Positions 22,505-32,822 of a stretch of 64,000 nucleotides of DNA are shown here, one piece after another. Origin of the DNA: Bactericera cockerelli (taxonomy: Eukaryota; Arthropoda; Insecta; Hemiptera; Triozidae); NCBI GenBank assembly GCA_024516035.1, contig CM044958.1, positions 49,311,573 to 49,375,572 on the forward strand. The letters run 5' to 3'. The notes beneath the pieces are model-generated. The model was not told the DNA's origin, made no database searches, and was given only the letters and a program-made list of their open reading frames with translations. Numbering within the stretch: the stretch's first letter is position 1; each line of letters starts with the position of its first letter. A program made the position numbers and the translations under genes.

Positions 22505-22765
22505 TCCTTTCATGTCCATTGATTCTATTTGGTTTTAACATCCTGACTTGAGGTAGACAGGACGGGGGTTTCACCCTCCATTCGCTGGGAATCGTACCAG
22601 CTACCCAAATTAACCTCACCCAGCCTGGGTGGGGCCGGAATCGACAGCGTCACATGTTCGGAGGGGACAGAATTTTCTGTGCGAAAAGTCTGCTCCAACC
22701 GGGAATCGAACTAAGGATCTTTGGACTACGGGCAGTAGTCACAACCGTTACGCCACGGAGGCTGG
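22505..22765 (-). mobile_element. SINE family C (tRNA head, shared body), minus strand
   Basis: The minus strand has CCTCCGTGGCGTAACGGTTG (A-box), GATTCCCGGTTGGAGCAGAC after TTCGATTCC (B-box), then the body with CCCAGCCTGGGTGGGGCCGG (plus) and TTTCACCCTCCATTCGCTGG (plus). It is inserted in the pogo-like element. Confidence 0.85.
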
Positions 22766-22789
22766 TAATAAAAGCACAATAATAGTAAT

Positions 22790-23250
22790 AGTTAATTATG
22801 AGAGCTTTTGAAAGGTGTTTTATATATTTTTTTATTTTTTTTACAGATTTTGGTCTTATCAATAGTTTCTAGGTCATTGTCAATCTCAGATTTGTCTTCT
22901 TCTACCTTCATTTTTTCTTCTTTTTTGAAACTGTTCCCCCTATATTTCTTTTCGTTTTCTACACTTTCATTTTTCTTCCTTTCTTTTGCTATGTTCAAGT
23001 ACACAAATACCTTCATTGGGTCCAATACATTAGGGTACTAATATCTTGGTACTTCTTACAACCTCCCAGTATTTCAGGATTTTGAGCCTTACGTTTGGAA
23101 AATTCTACTTTGGTTTGCGGAATCTCAAAACACTGCCGTTGCTCTTCTGACAGCCAGGTTGCCATTAAAAACATCTAATACGATAGCAGATATCATTTGT
23201 GCTTCTGTATACAAAGGAGGTGGTTTCTTCATCTTGTAGTTCCGGGTCAT
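22790..23250 (-). pseudogene. Pogo/Tigger-type transposase remnant
   Basis: An ATG at 23250 opens MTRNYKMKKPPPLYTEAQMI followed by a segment with VRRATAVF. This matches the CENP-B/psq-type helix-turn-helix start of pogo/Tigger transposases (basic start, YTEexmxxAI, nGxlxvrxAs). A frameshift near 23128 moves to a frame reading EIPQTKVEFSKRK. The next part (22792-23025) is a Lys/Glu-rich segment, possibly the charged tail. The DDD nuclease core is missing. Confidence 0.6.
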
Positions 23251-23867
23251 TCTGAGTGTTTTGATAAATACAAAAAAAGTTATAGGGTAAAACAAACACC
23301 CAAAATATGCGTTCGTAATTACCCCATAGCAAAAAAATGCGGGGGTAATTAAGAACACCCAAAAAGTATAACTTAAAAAATTGTTAAAACAATTATTTTT
23401 GTAAAATAATAACCAAAAACATGCTTATCAATAATTAAAAGTAAAATAATGATAAAAATTCAAGTAACACTTACCTAAAAAATTGTTTTAAAAAAATCAA
23501 AAACTTCAAAAAACAATTTTTTTGATAGATCTATTTTCACTAGCTTACTAACTACAACTGAAAATAAATACTATCGAAAACTCGTGTTCAACCTGTAAAA
23601 ACAATTCAAAATAATAGTATTCAACCAACAGATTCGAAATAATATCTTATCCTGTTTAGGTACAATGACCACTGTTCGTAATTACCCCCTGTTCGTAAAT
23701 ACCCCCCTTGACCCTACATACATATAGGATGAAATCGCAGCAAACGAGATACATGGCTACATAAAACTAGGTACCCAACATTACATAGGACGAGAGGAAT
23801 GCAAATTTTGTTAGTGCTATGAAATGAAGATGGATTTGCATTCAACAGATGCGAAAATATTATGACG

Positions 23868-24712
23868 TAAATGAAAGTTTCCTCTCCATTTCTTCCTTTC
23901 TCTCTTTCACCTTATCATGTTAGTCTATCCTTCTTTCTCTTTCACCTTACCATGTTAGTCTATCCTTCTTTCTCTTTCACTTCACTTAATGTATCTTTCT
24001 TTCTCTTTCACCTTATCATGTTAGTCTATCCTTCTTTCTCTTTCACCTTATCATGTTAGTCTATCCTTCTTTCTCTTTCACTTCATCTTTCTTCTATCTT
24101 TCTTTCTCTTTAACCTTTCTATGTTAGTCTATCCTTCTTTCCCTTTCACTTCACTTAATGTAAAATGTATCTTTCTTTCTCTTTCACCTTATCATGTTAG
24201 TCTATCCTTCTTTCTCTTTCACTTCATCTTTCTTCTATCTTTCTTTCTCTTTAACCTTTCTATGTTAGTCTATCCTTCTTTCTCTTTCATTTTACTTAAT
24301 GTATCTTTCTTTCTCTTTCACCTTACCATGTTAGTCTATCATTCCTTCTCTTTCACTTCACTTAGTCTATCTTAATTTCTCTTTAACCTTTCTATGTTAG
24401 TGTATCTTTCTTTCTCTTTCACTTCACTTAGTCTATCTTTCTTTCTCTTTAACCTTTCTATGTTAGTCTATCTTTCTTTCTCTTTCACCTTACCATGTTA
24501 CTCTATCCTTCTTTCTCTTTCGCTTCACTTAGTCTATCATTTTTTCTCTTTAACCTTTCTATGTTAGTCTATCCTTCTTTCTCTTTCACCTTACCATTTT
24601 AGTCTATCTTTCTTTCTCTTTAACCTTTCTATGTTAGTCTATTCTTCTTTCTATTTCACCTTTTTATGGTTGTATATCCTTCTTTCTCTTTAAATTTTAT
24701 TCTTGTTTCGTC
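23868..24712 (+). repeat. CTTTCTCTTTCACC minisatellite, unit about 40-45 bp
   Basis: About 20 units of the form TCTTTCTCTTTCACCTTATC + ATGTTAGTCTATCCT, with variants CTTCACTTAGTC and CTTTAACCTTTC. The variants appear in blocks, which implies local block duplication. Confidence 0.9.
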
Positions 24713-25840
24713 TAGAGCACGACTGTCAACATTTCCTACAACGTCATCACCCAGACTTTCACTGACAACTAACCGTCATCATAATATAATGGAACGCAAT
24801 TAAAGCAACTTTGTATTACGTTGTTAGATTTTTCTTTTTCCCTTTTCCTCCTCCTATACTTCCTCTTCTCGTACCACTCCACTTTGTCCTCCTATAACTC
24901 CACCTTCCTTTTCTCGTCCTCCTCCTCCTTGTCATCTACCTCCAGGGAACATGACTCCAGGTAGGATCTCGATTTACATATTTCCAGCATTTTTTGTTCT
25001 CCCGTAGGCAAAACAGTCTTGTCTCATTTTCTGTAACTTTACATCAGATAAATTGTGTACAATGTACATGTTTACATTTTATTCTTTTACATGAGGTATG
25101 TACAATGGTACATTTTATAATTTGTGTATGCTGTTACATCAAGTACCTACATGTTCATTAGGAGGTGGCCTTGAGCCTACATGGCAACCCTGGAGTAATC
25201 AAAGGCAAAGATAGAATATTGCCCAATCTAACCTGTTGTGTCCTGCCACATAGGTAATCATTCAACAAAAGAAGAAATGTGTCACCCAAACCATATATTA
25301 CGATTGGAATCAAGCAATAAGAATACGAGAATCAAGATCAACATGAACAAATGCCTTGCCAACATCAATATAAATGGATTATTTACAACTCCGGATTATT
25401 ATATACCCTGAAAAGTACATAGCAAACCTGCATCATACATACACCCTGGAGGGCACATGGCACCGTGAGGCGGAAATACAAGACGTATTTTTCTTATTAA
25501 GGGTGGGGGTTGTTATAACATCATTTTATTTGTGGTGAAGCCAGAACCCAAAATTCCCTCTTTATATTTTATATCATTCCGAGATTCGAACACAAGTCAC
25601 CTACCATCTATTTCTATTACGCTAAAATCTTTGCTTGCTCTTTTTCAATCTATGTCTTTATCCATCTACTTCTCTCGCTCCTTTCCATCTGTCTCCTCCT
25701 CAAATTTGAGTTGTATAATCGAGTCACAAATTAAAGAGCACAGTGCAAACACAGATGAATATTTTAATTATGTAATTGAAATCATTTCCCTTTCTTTCTC
25801 CTTCTTTATCTCTCTTTTCGCCATTTTTCTCTAAATCTTT
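24713..25840. other. Intergenic, no gene recognised
   Basis: Pyrimidine-rich at 24830-24960 and AT-rich elsewhere. ACATTTTAT/TACATG words at 25050-25150 are weakly repetitive. The 100-codon frame at 25532 shows no recognisable feature. Confidence 0.4.
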
Positions 25841-25841
25841 C

Positions 25842-25882
<41 letters not shown>
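25841..25882 (+). repeat. CT microsatellite
   Basis: (TC)n run of about 40 bp. Confidence 0.85.
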
Positions 25883-25885
<3 letters not shown>

Positions 25886-26116
25886 GTCTCCATCATGTTT
25901 CTGTCTCTCTCCCTCTCGCTGTCATCTTCCGCTTACACTTCCTTCCTTCATAATTTCTTCTCATTTTCTCTTTTCCACAATTATGTATTTCTCTTACCAA
26001 CTGCAACGTTTTGCTTTTAATTATATTCACCACTTTGTAATACATTCCTGGAATATTATTAAAATTAGCCTCTGTTTTTAATTAGATATAATTATGATTA
26101 TTAATATAAAATTAAC

Positions 26117-26205
26117 CTCTGAGCGCGCAATTATCTCAGTGGTTGAGCACACGCTTGCCATGCGGAAAATGCCGGGTTCCATATCCCTAACCGACAAAAA
26201 AAAAT
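26117..26205 (+). mobile_element. tRNA-like SINE head, plus strand
   Basis: ATTATCTCAGTGGTTGAGCA (A-box), CACGCTTGCCATGCGG in the anticodon-arm position (GCC) and a weakened B-box GGGTTCCATATCCC suggest a glycine-tRNA-like head. No acceptor-stem pairing was seen and the B-box is damaged, so it is not a functional tRNA gene. Confidence 0.55.
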
Positions 26206-26239
26206 TGTATTTCAAATTGGATTACACACGTTTGTATGA

Positions 26240-26410
26240 AATACCTTCCGGTGCGCTCGTGTTGATCCAGCACCTAAATGGAAAGTATTGTGTCACTTCT
26301 TGCCCATCAGAGGGGAGGCATAAAATACGGAATAGCCAGGCTACAACACAGACCACAAAAGTCGATAGTAGCTCCTGTATTATGGCTACGAAAAAAAGAA
26401 CGTTTATTAT
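26240..26410 (+). mobile_element. Dispersed SINE-like repeat M, copy 1
   Basis: Shares GTGTTGA(T/C)CCAGCACCTA, ATTGTGTCACTT(C/T)T(T/C)GCCCATC, AGCTCCTGT and ATGGCTA(C/T)GAAA with 49566-49730. A tail fragment occurs at 45385-45440. Confidence 0.65.
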
Positions 26411-26433
26411 TGCCAAGTGAATACAATAATAAT

Positions 26434-26640
26434 AACAACACTCTTTAGTGGAAGGTAACCACCAGGCGACGTTATTGCTCAAAGCATTTTCTACCACCTA
26501 ACCCTCAGAGTCTTATTATTATGTGGTCACAAATTCAACTAAATAAGGAAAAACTCATGCACTGGGTGGGGTTCGAACTACGCTACCTGGATTACCAGAC
26601 TAGCGCGTTAACCACTTGATATGCACCTTTCGCGAGGGAG
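26434..26640 (-). mobile_element. SINE family G (tRNA-derived), minus strand
   Basis: The plus strand shows CTCTTTAGTGGAAGGTAACC, TTCTACCACCTAACCCTCAG, then reverse B-box GGGGTTCGAACTAC and TTACCAGACTAGCGCGTTAA. Other copies lie at 39212-39472 (minus) and 61795-61980 (plus). Confidence 0.75.
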
Positions 26641-27107
26641 TATTGTGTCCATAATTGGCATTGTATTTTAATTAATCTATTTCGAAAGCTGGTTTTAGTG
26701 TTATCACAGTGGGGAACTAACTACTCAGTTCCTAAAATATGATCAAAGAGGCTAAAACATTAATTAAACGAATTCATTTGTAGCTTTTTGCCTTGAAGCT
26801 GTGGAGAGCAGAAACATAACTCGAGGAAAACATGTTCTCTACAAAAACACACGTTTATTACTATTTATTTTATGAAGTATATAATATACATTTATATGTA
26901 ATATACAATTTATATAATTGGTATAATATATTATGTTTCGTGCTAACAATACAGAGCCAGACATGTCTGTAATGTATTTAACCACTGTTTATGAATGGTA
27001 TGTAATGTATAATTATAACAAAGTTTATTTTCCTCTCCGATATATTTCGTCTGTCCCCAAGCATTTGGCTGCTCTTCATTATAAAAGTAGGTATAACTCA
27101 GGCTGGT

Positions 27108-27215
27108 GGGGTTAATTTGAGTAGCTTGTTTGTGAGTTTTCAGCGAATGGAGGGTAAAATCCCCGTTGTGATATCAGCTGCATGTTGAAGGTGACGTTAA
27201 ACCCGAAAAAGTTAG
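27108..27215 (+). mobile_element. Shared SINE body/tail fragment (5S-SINE type)
   Basis: CAGGCTGGTGGGGTTAATTT, GCGAATGGAGGGTAAAATCC and GGTGACGTTAAACCC match the body and tail of the 5S-derived SINE. The head is missing (5' truncation). Confidence 0.7.
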
Positions 27216-28305
27216 TATTTATCTTTCCAGTGTAGGCAGGGGGGACAGACATTTCAAGAATAGATGACAATACATGAATCAGATCAGAGAGAGACTAACT
27301 GGAATGGTTGGACGAATCAGGGAAAAATGGATCAGAAATAAATAGGAAGAATCAGGGTAAAACGGATCAGGAACTGTTTGCTCAAACTAGACAATGACAG
27401 AACAAGTCGGTTAGAGCAAAAAACGCAAAACATTTACCTCAAGCCTCGCCAAAATCATAAAACTTTAACGTCCATATTGTTTAGCTTTTCATTTCCTAAG
27501 AAAAAAACTTGAAATGATAGTAAAATTGAGAGGGCAGTGTTTAGTTATACCTACTCGTACAGGGTGAACTAAAGATTGGTGCCATATTCTAATTTCTACA
27601 AACATTTTCACCAACTACAGTACTACCTATACCTATGTCTTATGTCTAAAAACTATGTTTAAAAAGTTAAAAATTAAAATTATTATATCTAATTCTTATA
27701 CTAATAACTTAAAAGTATCGATAAAAAAAGATACATCAAGCTCGCCGGGAGGCGAGCGCTCGTCAAGTAGTGCCAGCCAACCGGCCGGCGGCCTATATTA
27801 ACACGAAACAGAGTTTTTATATTTTGTTTTATTTATATCATAACAGAAGTGAATGGGGTTAAAATAACAGATGGTATGAAAGAAACATTATTATTCCTCA
27901 GGCTTGGTATCATATTAGTATGTCTGATGCTTGTTACTGAGGCTGAAATAAGGTCGAGATGGTTGTTTATGGAGCTAGCTGTCCTCTGAAAGCGTATTAG
28001 AGGCGAATTTTGTAAGAAAATTGTTCTTACAAATGGAGGTCTAAATGGTAGATAAAATCGGAGGGCATTGCAGCCATGTACATGAATGTTAGTGGATGCT
28101 AGAAGATCAGATGTGTCAACTCCACCATTCAGAATATTAGAAATTCAATTCCCGCACTACCAATACTGATGCAACGTGCTACGTCTATTGTATCAATTGT
28201 TCTATCTTCAACATACCTACATGCATACATAATAGCTATGAAAATAAGTACATTTTTTCTGCTGTAGTGTTTAAAGGATTTATATGTCAGACCCTCCCTC
28301 AAGCC

Positions 28306-28395
28306 AGAGTTTCAACCAACCACAGCGCACTGCAACCCGATGATCTGGCTTATATTCTATCGGCCCTAAGTTATTCAATAATTTGGCCCTTAGTT
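28306..28395 (-). repeat. Repeat F fragment, reverse
   Basis: TTTCAACCAACCACAGCGCA is the reverse of the conserved core GTGATTGGTTGAA. Confidence 0.5.
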
Positions 28396-28721
28396 CGATA
28401 AAAATGTCACTCCTGGCCTGACAGACAAAAAGGAGAGCGTTGACTCACTCTTGTGGAACCTAACAAGAATAAATCTATTTACACTCACATGAACACCTAC
28501 AGGAATCGGCACGAACGACCTGCTGTAAGTGCCTTACAGGAAAAAAAAGAAAATTTCACTCAAACGGACACATAAAACTGTCCCTCTTAGATTGCGACAC
28601 CCTGTAGACGATGACTTTGTCTCTGCCGGACTGGCAACATAAGCTGGAGCTGTAAAGGACATTAAGGACGTTTCTAAATTGAGCTTTACTGTCCACGCCT
28701 TAGAGGAAGGAGAGAGCGCTT

Positions 28722-28835
28722 AAACATAACGACGTTATAGAGATATAGGGATTTACGACGATGTTATGAAGATATACCTAGGCATTTACGACGATGTTAT
28801 AGAGATATAGGTATATAAGGTGACGTTGCAGAGGT
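28722..28835 (+). repeat. Minisatellite, about 45-bp unit, ~2.5 copies
   Basis: Units contain (T/A)ACGACG(A)TGTTATAGAGATATA and GGCATTTACGACGATG. Confidence 0.7.
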
Positions 28836-29182
28836 GTAAAGCCTTTGTACCCTGAGAAAAGTCCTCTTTTTGGCTGAATGACTCATTTACGTCAAGGTTA
28901 TTTGAAAAAGTGGAGATAAAAATGTAAAACATTTAGAATTCTACTCGATAGAGTGAGGTTCTTCTAGTGATGAAACTTTCGTGTAGAAGAAATCGCATTT
29001 ACATATTATACATACATAATAACTATGTAAAGTAAGTTTCTAAATTCAGCTTTAGTGTCCATACCATTCAGTAAGGAGAAGGTGCTGAAATGTCTATATT
29101 TTCATAACTGAGTTGCACAGTGAATTTTTCATTGATGGATCACTAGTAAACAAAATGTCATTTATTGCAATACTTAACTATT

Positions 29183-29507
29183 CACGTTTTGAAGATCACA
29201 TCAAATACCATGAAGATTTTGGTCTTGATGCAGAAATGCAGGATGCATGAATTCAGACATTCTCTCGAGCTGTGCAAAGCGTTTACTGAAATGTCTTTGG
29301 GGTAGCATTGATTCCTAGTATTCTTGATTTTGGAAAAAAAAAAAAAAAAAAACAAAAATCCTACGAGAACTGAAAGATGCAATTCGACCTGAACATTAAT
29401 GCTATATTCGAATACAAATTGGAAAACGCGATGGGTAACTAGTGAGAACGTCTGAGCTTTGAATTCATATACTCTGGTCAACATCTCCGTGATGTGATCT
29501 TCAAATT
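29183..29507. repeat. Possible foldback element
   Basis: TTGAAGATCACATCA at 29190 and its exact reverse TGATGTGATCTTCAA near 29490 bracket about 300 bp. No target duplication is evident. Confidence 0.4.
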
Positions 29508-29801
29508 ACATTACAATAAATGGCTCCCTGTCTTTTTTTATTACAATAGAGAACTGGAAGTATTTTAACCATAATAAATAAATAATAGTGCTTTCCTTTT
29601 TTTAGCATCCCATCAAACAAAAAATGATGAAGCCTCAGATTTGAAAATATAGACATTTCAAAATGGTTCATAATCAATGGAGGGCCCTGTATATAACTTG
29701 ATTAAGAATAATTATTATATTACTCCGTCACAAAAGCCTAAATCCCTGAGAGTTTCAGCGATGCCAAATCATTTCCAGTGAATAAGCCAGATTTATTCTA
29801 G

Positions 29802-29936
29802 CGTATTCCAGCAGTAAGCCCAAGACATACTCGTATATTATTATGTGGTAAAAATCCTAAATGGGAGGATAACTTGACATGGCCCGGCTGAATTTAGAAC
29901 ACACGACCTCTGAAACCTCTGGATTCACAGATAATA
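29802..29936 (-). mobile_element. SINE family D, minus strand, inserted in the 3' flank of gene A
   Basis: GCAGTAAGCCCAAGACATAC, GGGAGGATAACTTGACATGG and a reverse B-box region (TTAGAACACACGACC) identify family D. Gene B's matching 3' flank (34455-34560) lacks it, so the SINE arrived after the duplication. Confidence 0.7.
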
Positions 29937-29974
29937 TGATAATAACATAATAAAATTATATAATATTTCACTTG

Positions 29975-30257
29975 CTACTCCCTCACGAAAGCATAATATT
30001 GATCATCGCTAAAGTCCAGGGGTGACGGGGGAGGGGGAGTTGGTGGAGGTTTCAACTCTTCAAGTCTCTGCCGCTCTGCGAGACTCAAACGCATGTCTTT
30101 GATCTGGTCGTATCCCAGACCCATGTCCAAATAATCTTGCAGAGTGCAATCAGGGCCAGAAGAAGTACCTGCGGCAGGATAGCTAATCTTTGTGTTAAGA
30201 GCAGCGTTGAGGTCTTCAATGTCCATGTAAACGTTACCAAAATGTAGATTTCTCGTT
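29975..30257 (-). CDS. Gene A exon 3 (terminal)
   Basis: Acceptor TTCCCTTTTGCAG. It begins with one base that completes an Arg codon, and ends at TAG (29975-29977). The MGLxYxxIK...ERxRLEEL segment is shared with gene C's last exon, and PPPSPLDF...YYAFVRE with gene B's last exon. Confidence 0.75.
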
Positions 30258-32249
30258 CTGCAAAAGGGAAGAGTTCATTCAAGGTTTTCTATGGATCACT
30301 TGCATCTATTTTTTTTTTTTTTAATTTGCTCTATCGAAAAAGTTCATCGTAAGAATTTCCATGGATATGGCTGTTACTCTTTATGATTTTCTCAAATAAA
30401 AAGATGTTGATTCAAGAGAGGTCGATTTTCATCATAATTGTTTGATAGTGTGACCACTGCATATTAAAAGTACTCTGTGGATTAGATGGTAGGAAATGCT
30501 TGGAGCACTTACCTTGCCTGGTGGTATACTTTCACTAGGCATCTGTGGATTTCACATAATAATTATGTATATTGTCTAGTGTATAACATTGGTTCAACGA
30601 GGCATTTTTATAAATTTGGGTTTAACGTCACTTTCAACTTTATGGTCATATCACGACGGGGGCGTTACCCTCTGTTCACACAACAAACCTGCTACCCACA
30701 TTAACCTTACCCAGCCTGGGTTGTGCTGGAATACCAGCATCACGAAGTTTTCATCTCGCTGGACGTTGTTTAACTTCGGAGATCCTACGAGAACCGGTGT
30801 ATTCGGTATTCAACGCACCTTCGACGCTGGAGAAGGGGTGTTTTTAGTAGATTCACCAAATCAAAATCTCTCGATCTCATAGTTGTGAAGAAGGCCTCTC
30901 TTGATAGCTGGGACTCCATGGTGTAGATCTGTACATTTATACTGCATGGTTTTTGTTATTGGGCTTGTTTTGTGAGCTATTTGCGTATTGGGTTAATACT
31001 TTCCTTAGAATTTTTTCCCCTCGTAATAAAATTTTACATACAACCAAAACTTTAACTTTATCTTTATTTATATTAAATCATAGTACAAAAGCCACATCGA
31101 GCCCCTGGTTGACAGGCAATGTACCAAGTATGGCCGCCGCATTGCCTCTTTGGACGGACATAGCGAGTCTTTGTTTAAAATAAAATAAAATACAACCAAA
31201 ATATTATTAATAAATCATTTACTTCTTCCCTTACCTGCAATAATATCCTGGATTATCATCTTCCACCGTTTTATCTGAATTCGATAGACGTTTTAACGGC
31301 TTACGTTTGTACGACTGGTAATGTTGAGCCGTAGTCACCAGGGACGGCTCCCCACCCGCACCATGCACGTTGATGATTAGTTGTTTCTTCCTGGGCGGCT
31401 CTTGCGATCCGAATTTATAAGGTGGTAAAGGCCGGTCACGTGTCGGGCCCGTCGGGGGTGGCGCTGTACGTGGAGGTGCCTGCGTAAATGTCAAAGGAAT
31501 CTGCGGCTGCTTATACTGGGGAGGTTTGGATGGTCTTCGAATACTGGAAACCCGCCGTTGAGTCTTATTCCTGCCGTCAGCTGTAGAATTCAAAAGCCAA
31601 TGATCACAATTAGTTCCGCCAATCCCCGTTCCGTAGTTGCTGTGAGTTCAGGCCCTCGTTCAAGAAAGCACTCTCACTCTCATAATTCCCAAATCTCCCT
31701 TTAAGTGAACTTAATAACCAATTAGACTGCGTTGTGTGACGGTTGAAACGGAGATTCGGGGATTTTGAGAGTGAAGAGTGTTTCTGAAACGGGCAAAGAT
31801 CTCAACGTTTGTGAGTTCAACGCATAATGTTTCATGTTCACAAATAAACAGTAGGTAAGGCACTTGACAGCCGCTAATATACGTTTTTGCCTATACACAA
31901 AATCCTATTTGTCCCATTCGCTATTATTATTTCACTGTAAAACACTACGCTAATGTGTAACTTGAGTGTCAATATGTACATATTGAAGATCTTCCCCACA
32001 GAAGTGCTACTATGTCCTGTTAGCAAGATAGTTGCATTTCCTTGTTGAATTTTTCTATCTAATTATTTGTTAATTTGTTCCATCTGCAGATGTAACGCTT
32101 CCCAAATATTTAAAAACTGTCCACTTTTTTTATTTTTTTTCCATTCATCTCAAGTTCACCTTCTCTTTGATTTTCTTTGAAAAGTACTTACCTACGGTTA
32201 GGAAGATAGCTGTTGTAATAGCGATGAAAACTATGATAAGTTTTCCCAT
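29975..32249 (-). CDS. Gene A: small secreted proline-rich protein, three coding exons (spliced span)
   Basis: Spliced CDS is 32192-32249, 31235-31580 and 29975-30257, giving 228 residues. All introns are GT-AG and phases agree (phase 1, then phase 2), with no stop on joining. Residues 1-19 form a hydrophobic signal peptide (MGKLIIVFIAITTAIFLTV). Residues 36-82 are Pro-rich. A basic patch KRKPLKRL lies at 111-118, followed by an acidic stretch and YYC. The terminal exon adds DYLDMGLGYDQIKD and AERQRLEEL, then a Pro-rich run with PPPPSPLDF and an end YYAFVRE. Only two Cys remain after the signal. Genes B and C lie upstream on the same strand and are paralogous. I do not recognise a named family; secretion is inferred, function unknown. 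Confidence 0.72.
30485..30535 (+). mobile_element. SINE family G body fragment
   Basis: TGGTAGGAAATGCTTGGAGC and CCTGGTGGTATACTTTCACT match the reversed family G body. Lies in intron 2 of gene A. Confidence 0.5.
30612..30833 (-). mobile_element. 5S-rRNA-derived SINE, diverged, minus strand
   Basis: The plus strand reads GGGTTTAACGTCACTTTCAA (tail), CCAGCCTGGGTTGTGCTGGA (body), then CTCGCTGGACGTTGTTTAAC and ACCGGTGTATTC (5S head) to TTCGACGCTGG. Lies in intron 2 of gene A. Confidence 0.8.
30834..31234. other. Gene A intron 2, remaining part
   Basis: AT-rich; no further gene seen. GCCCCTGGTTGACAGGCAAT at 31096 and the following GC-richer 80 bp may be a repeat fragment that I cannot assign. 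Confidence 0.4.
31235..31580 (-). CDS. Gene A exon 2 (Pro-rich and basic region)
   Basis: Acceptor TTTTGAATTCTACAG; donor GCAG|GTAAGG. It starts in phase 1 and ends in phase 2. Encoded ADGRNKTQRR and IPLTFTQAPPR parallel AVGKNRNRRR and IQLTFTPPPPP in the gene B exon at 35632. Confidence 0.75.
31646..31795. mobile_element. MITE in intron 1 of gene A
   Basis: Imperfect terminal inverted repeats: GTTCAAGAAAGCACTCTCAC with TCTCATAATTCCCAAATCTC at left, and GAGATTCGGGGATTTTGAGA with GTGAAGAGTGTTTCTGAAAC at right. About 150 bp, non-coding. Confidence 0.7.
32192..32249 (-). CDS. Gene A exon 1 (signal peptide)
   Basis: ATG at 32249 in context AACAATGGG. It encodes 19 residues plus one base and ends at donor GTAGGTAAGTAC (exon | GTAAGT). 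Near-identical in layout to gene B exon 1. Confidence 0.75.
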
Positions 32250-32379
32250 TGTTATCAGTATGTATATAAATACCTATTTTATTACAAAAAACAGTTGTGT
32301 ATGACTGTAACAACTGCTGTTTGTACTAGAAATTACACATCAGAGTGAAGGCTTCAGTGTTTCTAGGAAATATGGTGAG

Positions 32380-32432
32380 TTCTAACTGAATTGAGCTTAA
32401 CGTGACTTCTTGAATTGCTTTCATATAAATTG
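32380..32432 (-). promoter_or_regulatory. Candidate core promoter of gene A
   Basis: On the minus strand GGCAATTTATATGAAAGC (TATA-like) is followed about 35 bp later by an initiator-like ATTCAGTT. The segment aligns with the region upstream of gene B exon 1. It would give a 5' leader of about 140 bases. Inferred only. Confidence 0.35.
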
Positions 32433-32525
32433 CCATAATGACTTGATTCTACCAGTTTAAACTGGTTTTAAGTGCCAATGAATCATTACTCTTGTATATA
32501 TTTATATTATTTCAATACATGCAAT

Positions 32526-32822
32526 TTACAAAATGTAAAAAATTTCCTCCATGCTAGAGGAATAAGGTATTGTGCCCATTACACAGGCGGCATTGCTTTT
32601 CTGAATTGCAATCGTGATTTTTTGTCGTAAAAACTCATGACTTCTTTTGTCGCCTGATACAGATGTGAGGAGGTTCCCGATGTCTTGAATGAAATATTTA
32701 GCTTCCTCACACCAGGGACCCATTGTTTCTACAAACGGGTGGTTGTCTGTCAAATTTCTGTATTTCGCTCTCATTTTTGTTGCCGCCTTCTCAGCTACTC
32801 CTGCAAAACCTCTGCTAGACAA
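32526..32822 (-). pseudogene. LINE polyprotein C-terminal fragment
   Basis: A 98-codon frame contains GPWCEEAKYFIQDIGNLLTS, then GDKRSHEFLRQKITIAIQKS and NAACVMGTIP. This pattern (xPWxxxAkxxixxig...GdxRxxxflxQkIsiAIQrgNAAsVmGTxP) is, from memory, the conserved tail of insect and crustacean LINE ORFs. It interrupts the upstream region homologous to gene B, so it inserted after the duplication. Confidence 0.55.

Larger units (their letters stand above)
21698..23714. mobile_element. Pogo-like (Tc1/mariner superfamily) transposon, decayed
   Basis: The left end GGGTCAAGGGGGGTAATTAC and right end ACCCCCCTTGACCC are inverted, flanked by TA on both sides (21696-21697, 23715-23716). Extra subterminal copies of TTCGTAATTACCCC and TTTACCCCCG occur in both orientations at 21885-21935 and 23310-23360. 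It carries a minus-strand psq-type helix-turn-helix remnant and two nested SINEs (21981-22241, 22505-22765). Confidence 0.8.
27216..29170. other. Intergenic, no gene recognised
   Basis: Includes a short GC-rich patch at 27740-27800 (CTCGCCGGGAGGCGAGCG), repeat F fragment at 28306-28395 and a minisatellite at 28722-28835. No gene was recognised. Confidence 0.4.

Noticed and set aside
23868..24712. Coding frames rich in Phe/Ser/Leu
   Set aside because: They follow a pyrimidine minisatellite and shift frame between units.
26117..26205. tRNA-Gly(GCC) gene
   Set aside because: The B-box is damaged and the 3' acceptor strand does not pair; it reads into A-rich DNA like a SINE head.
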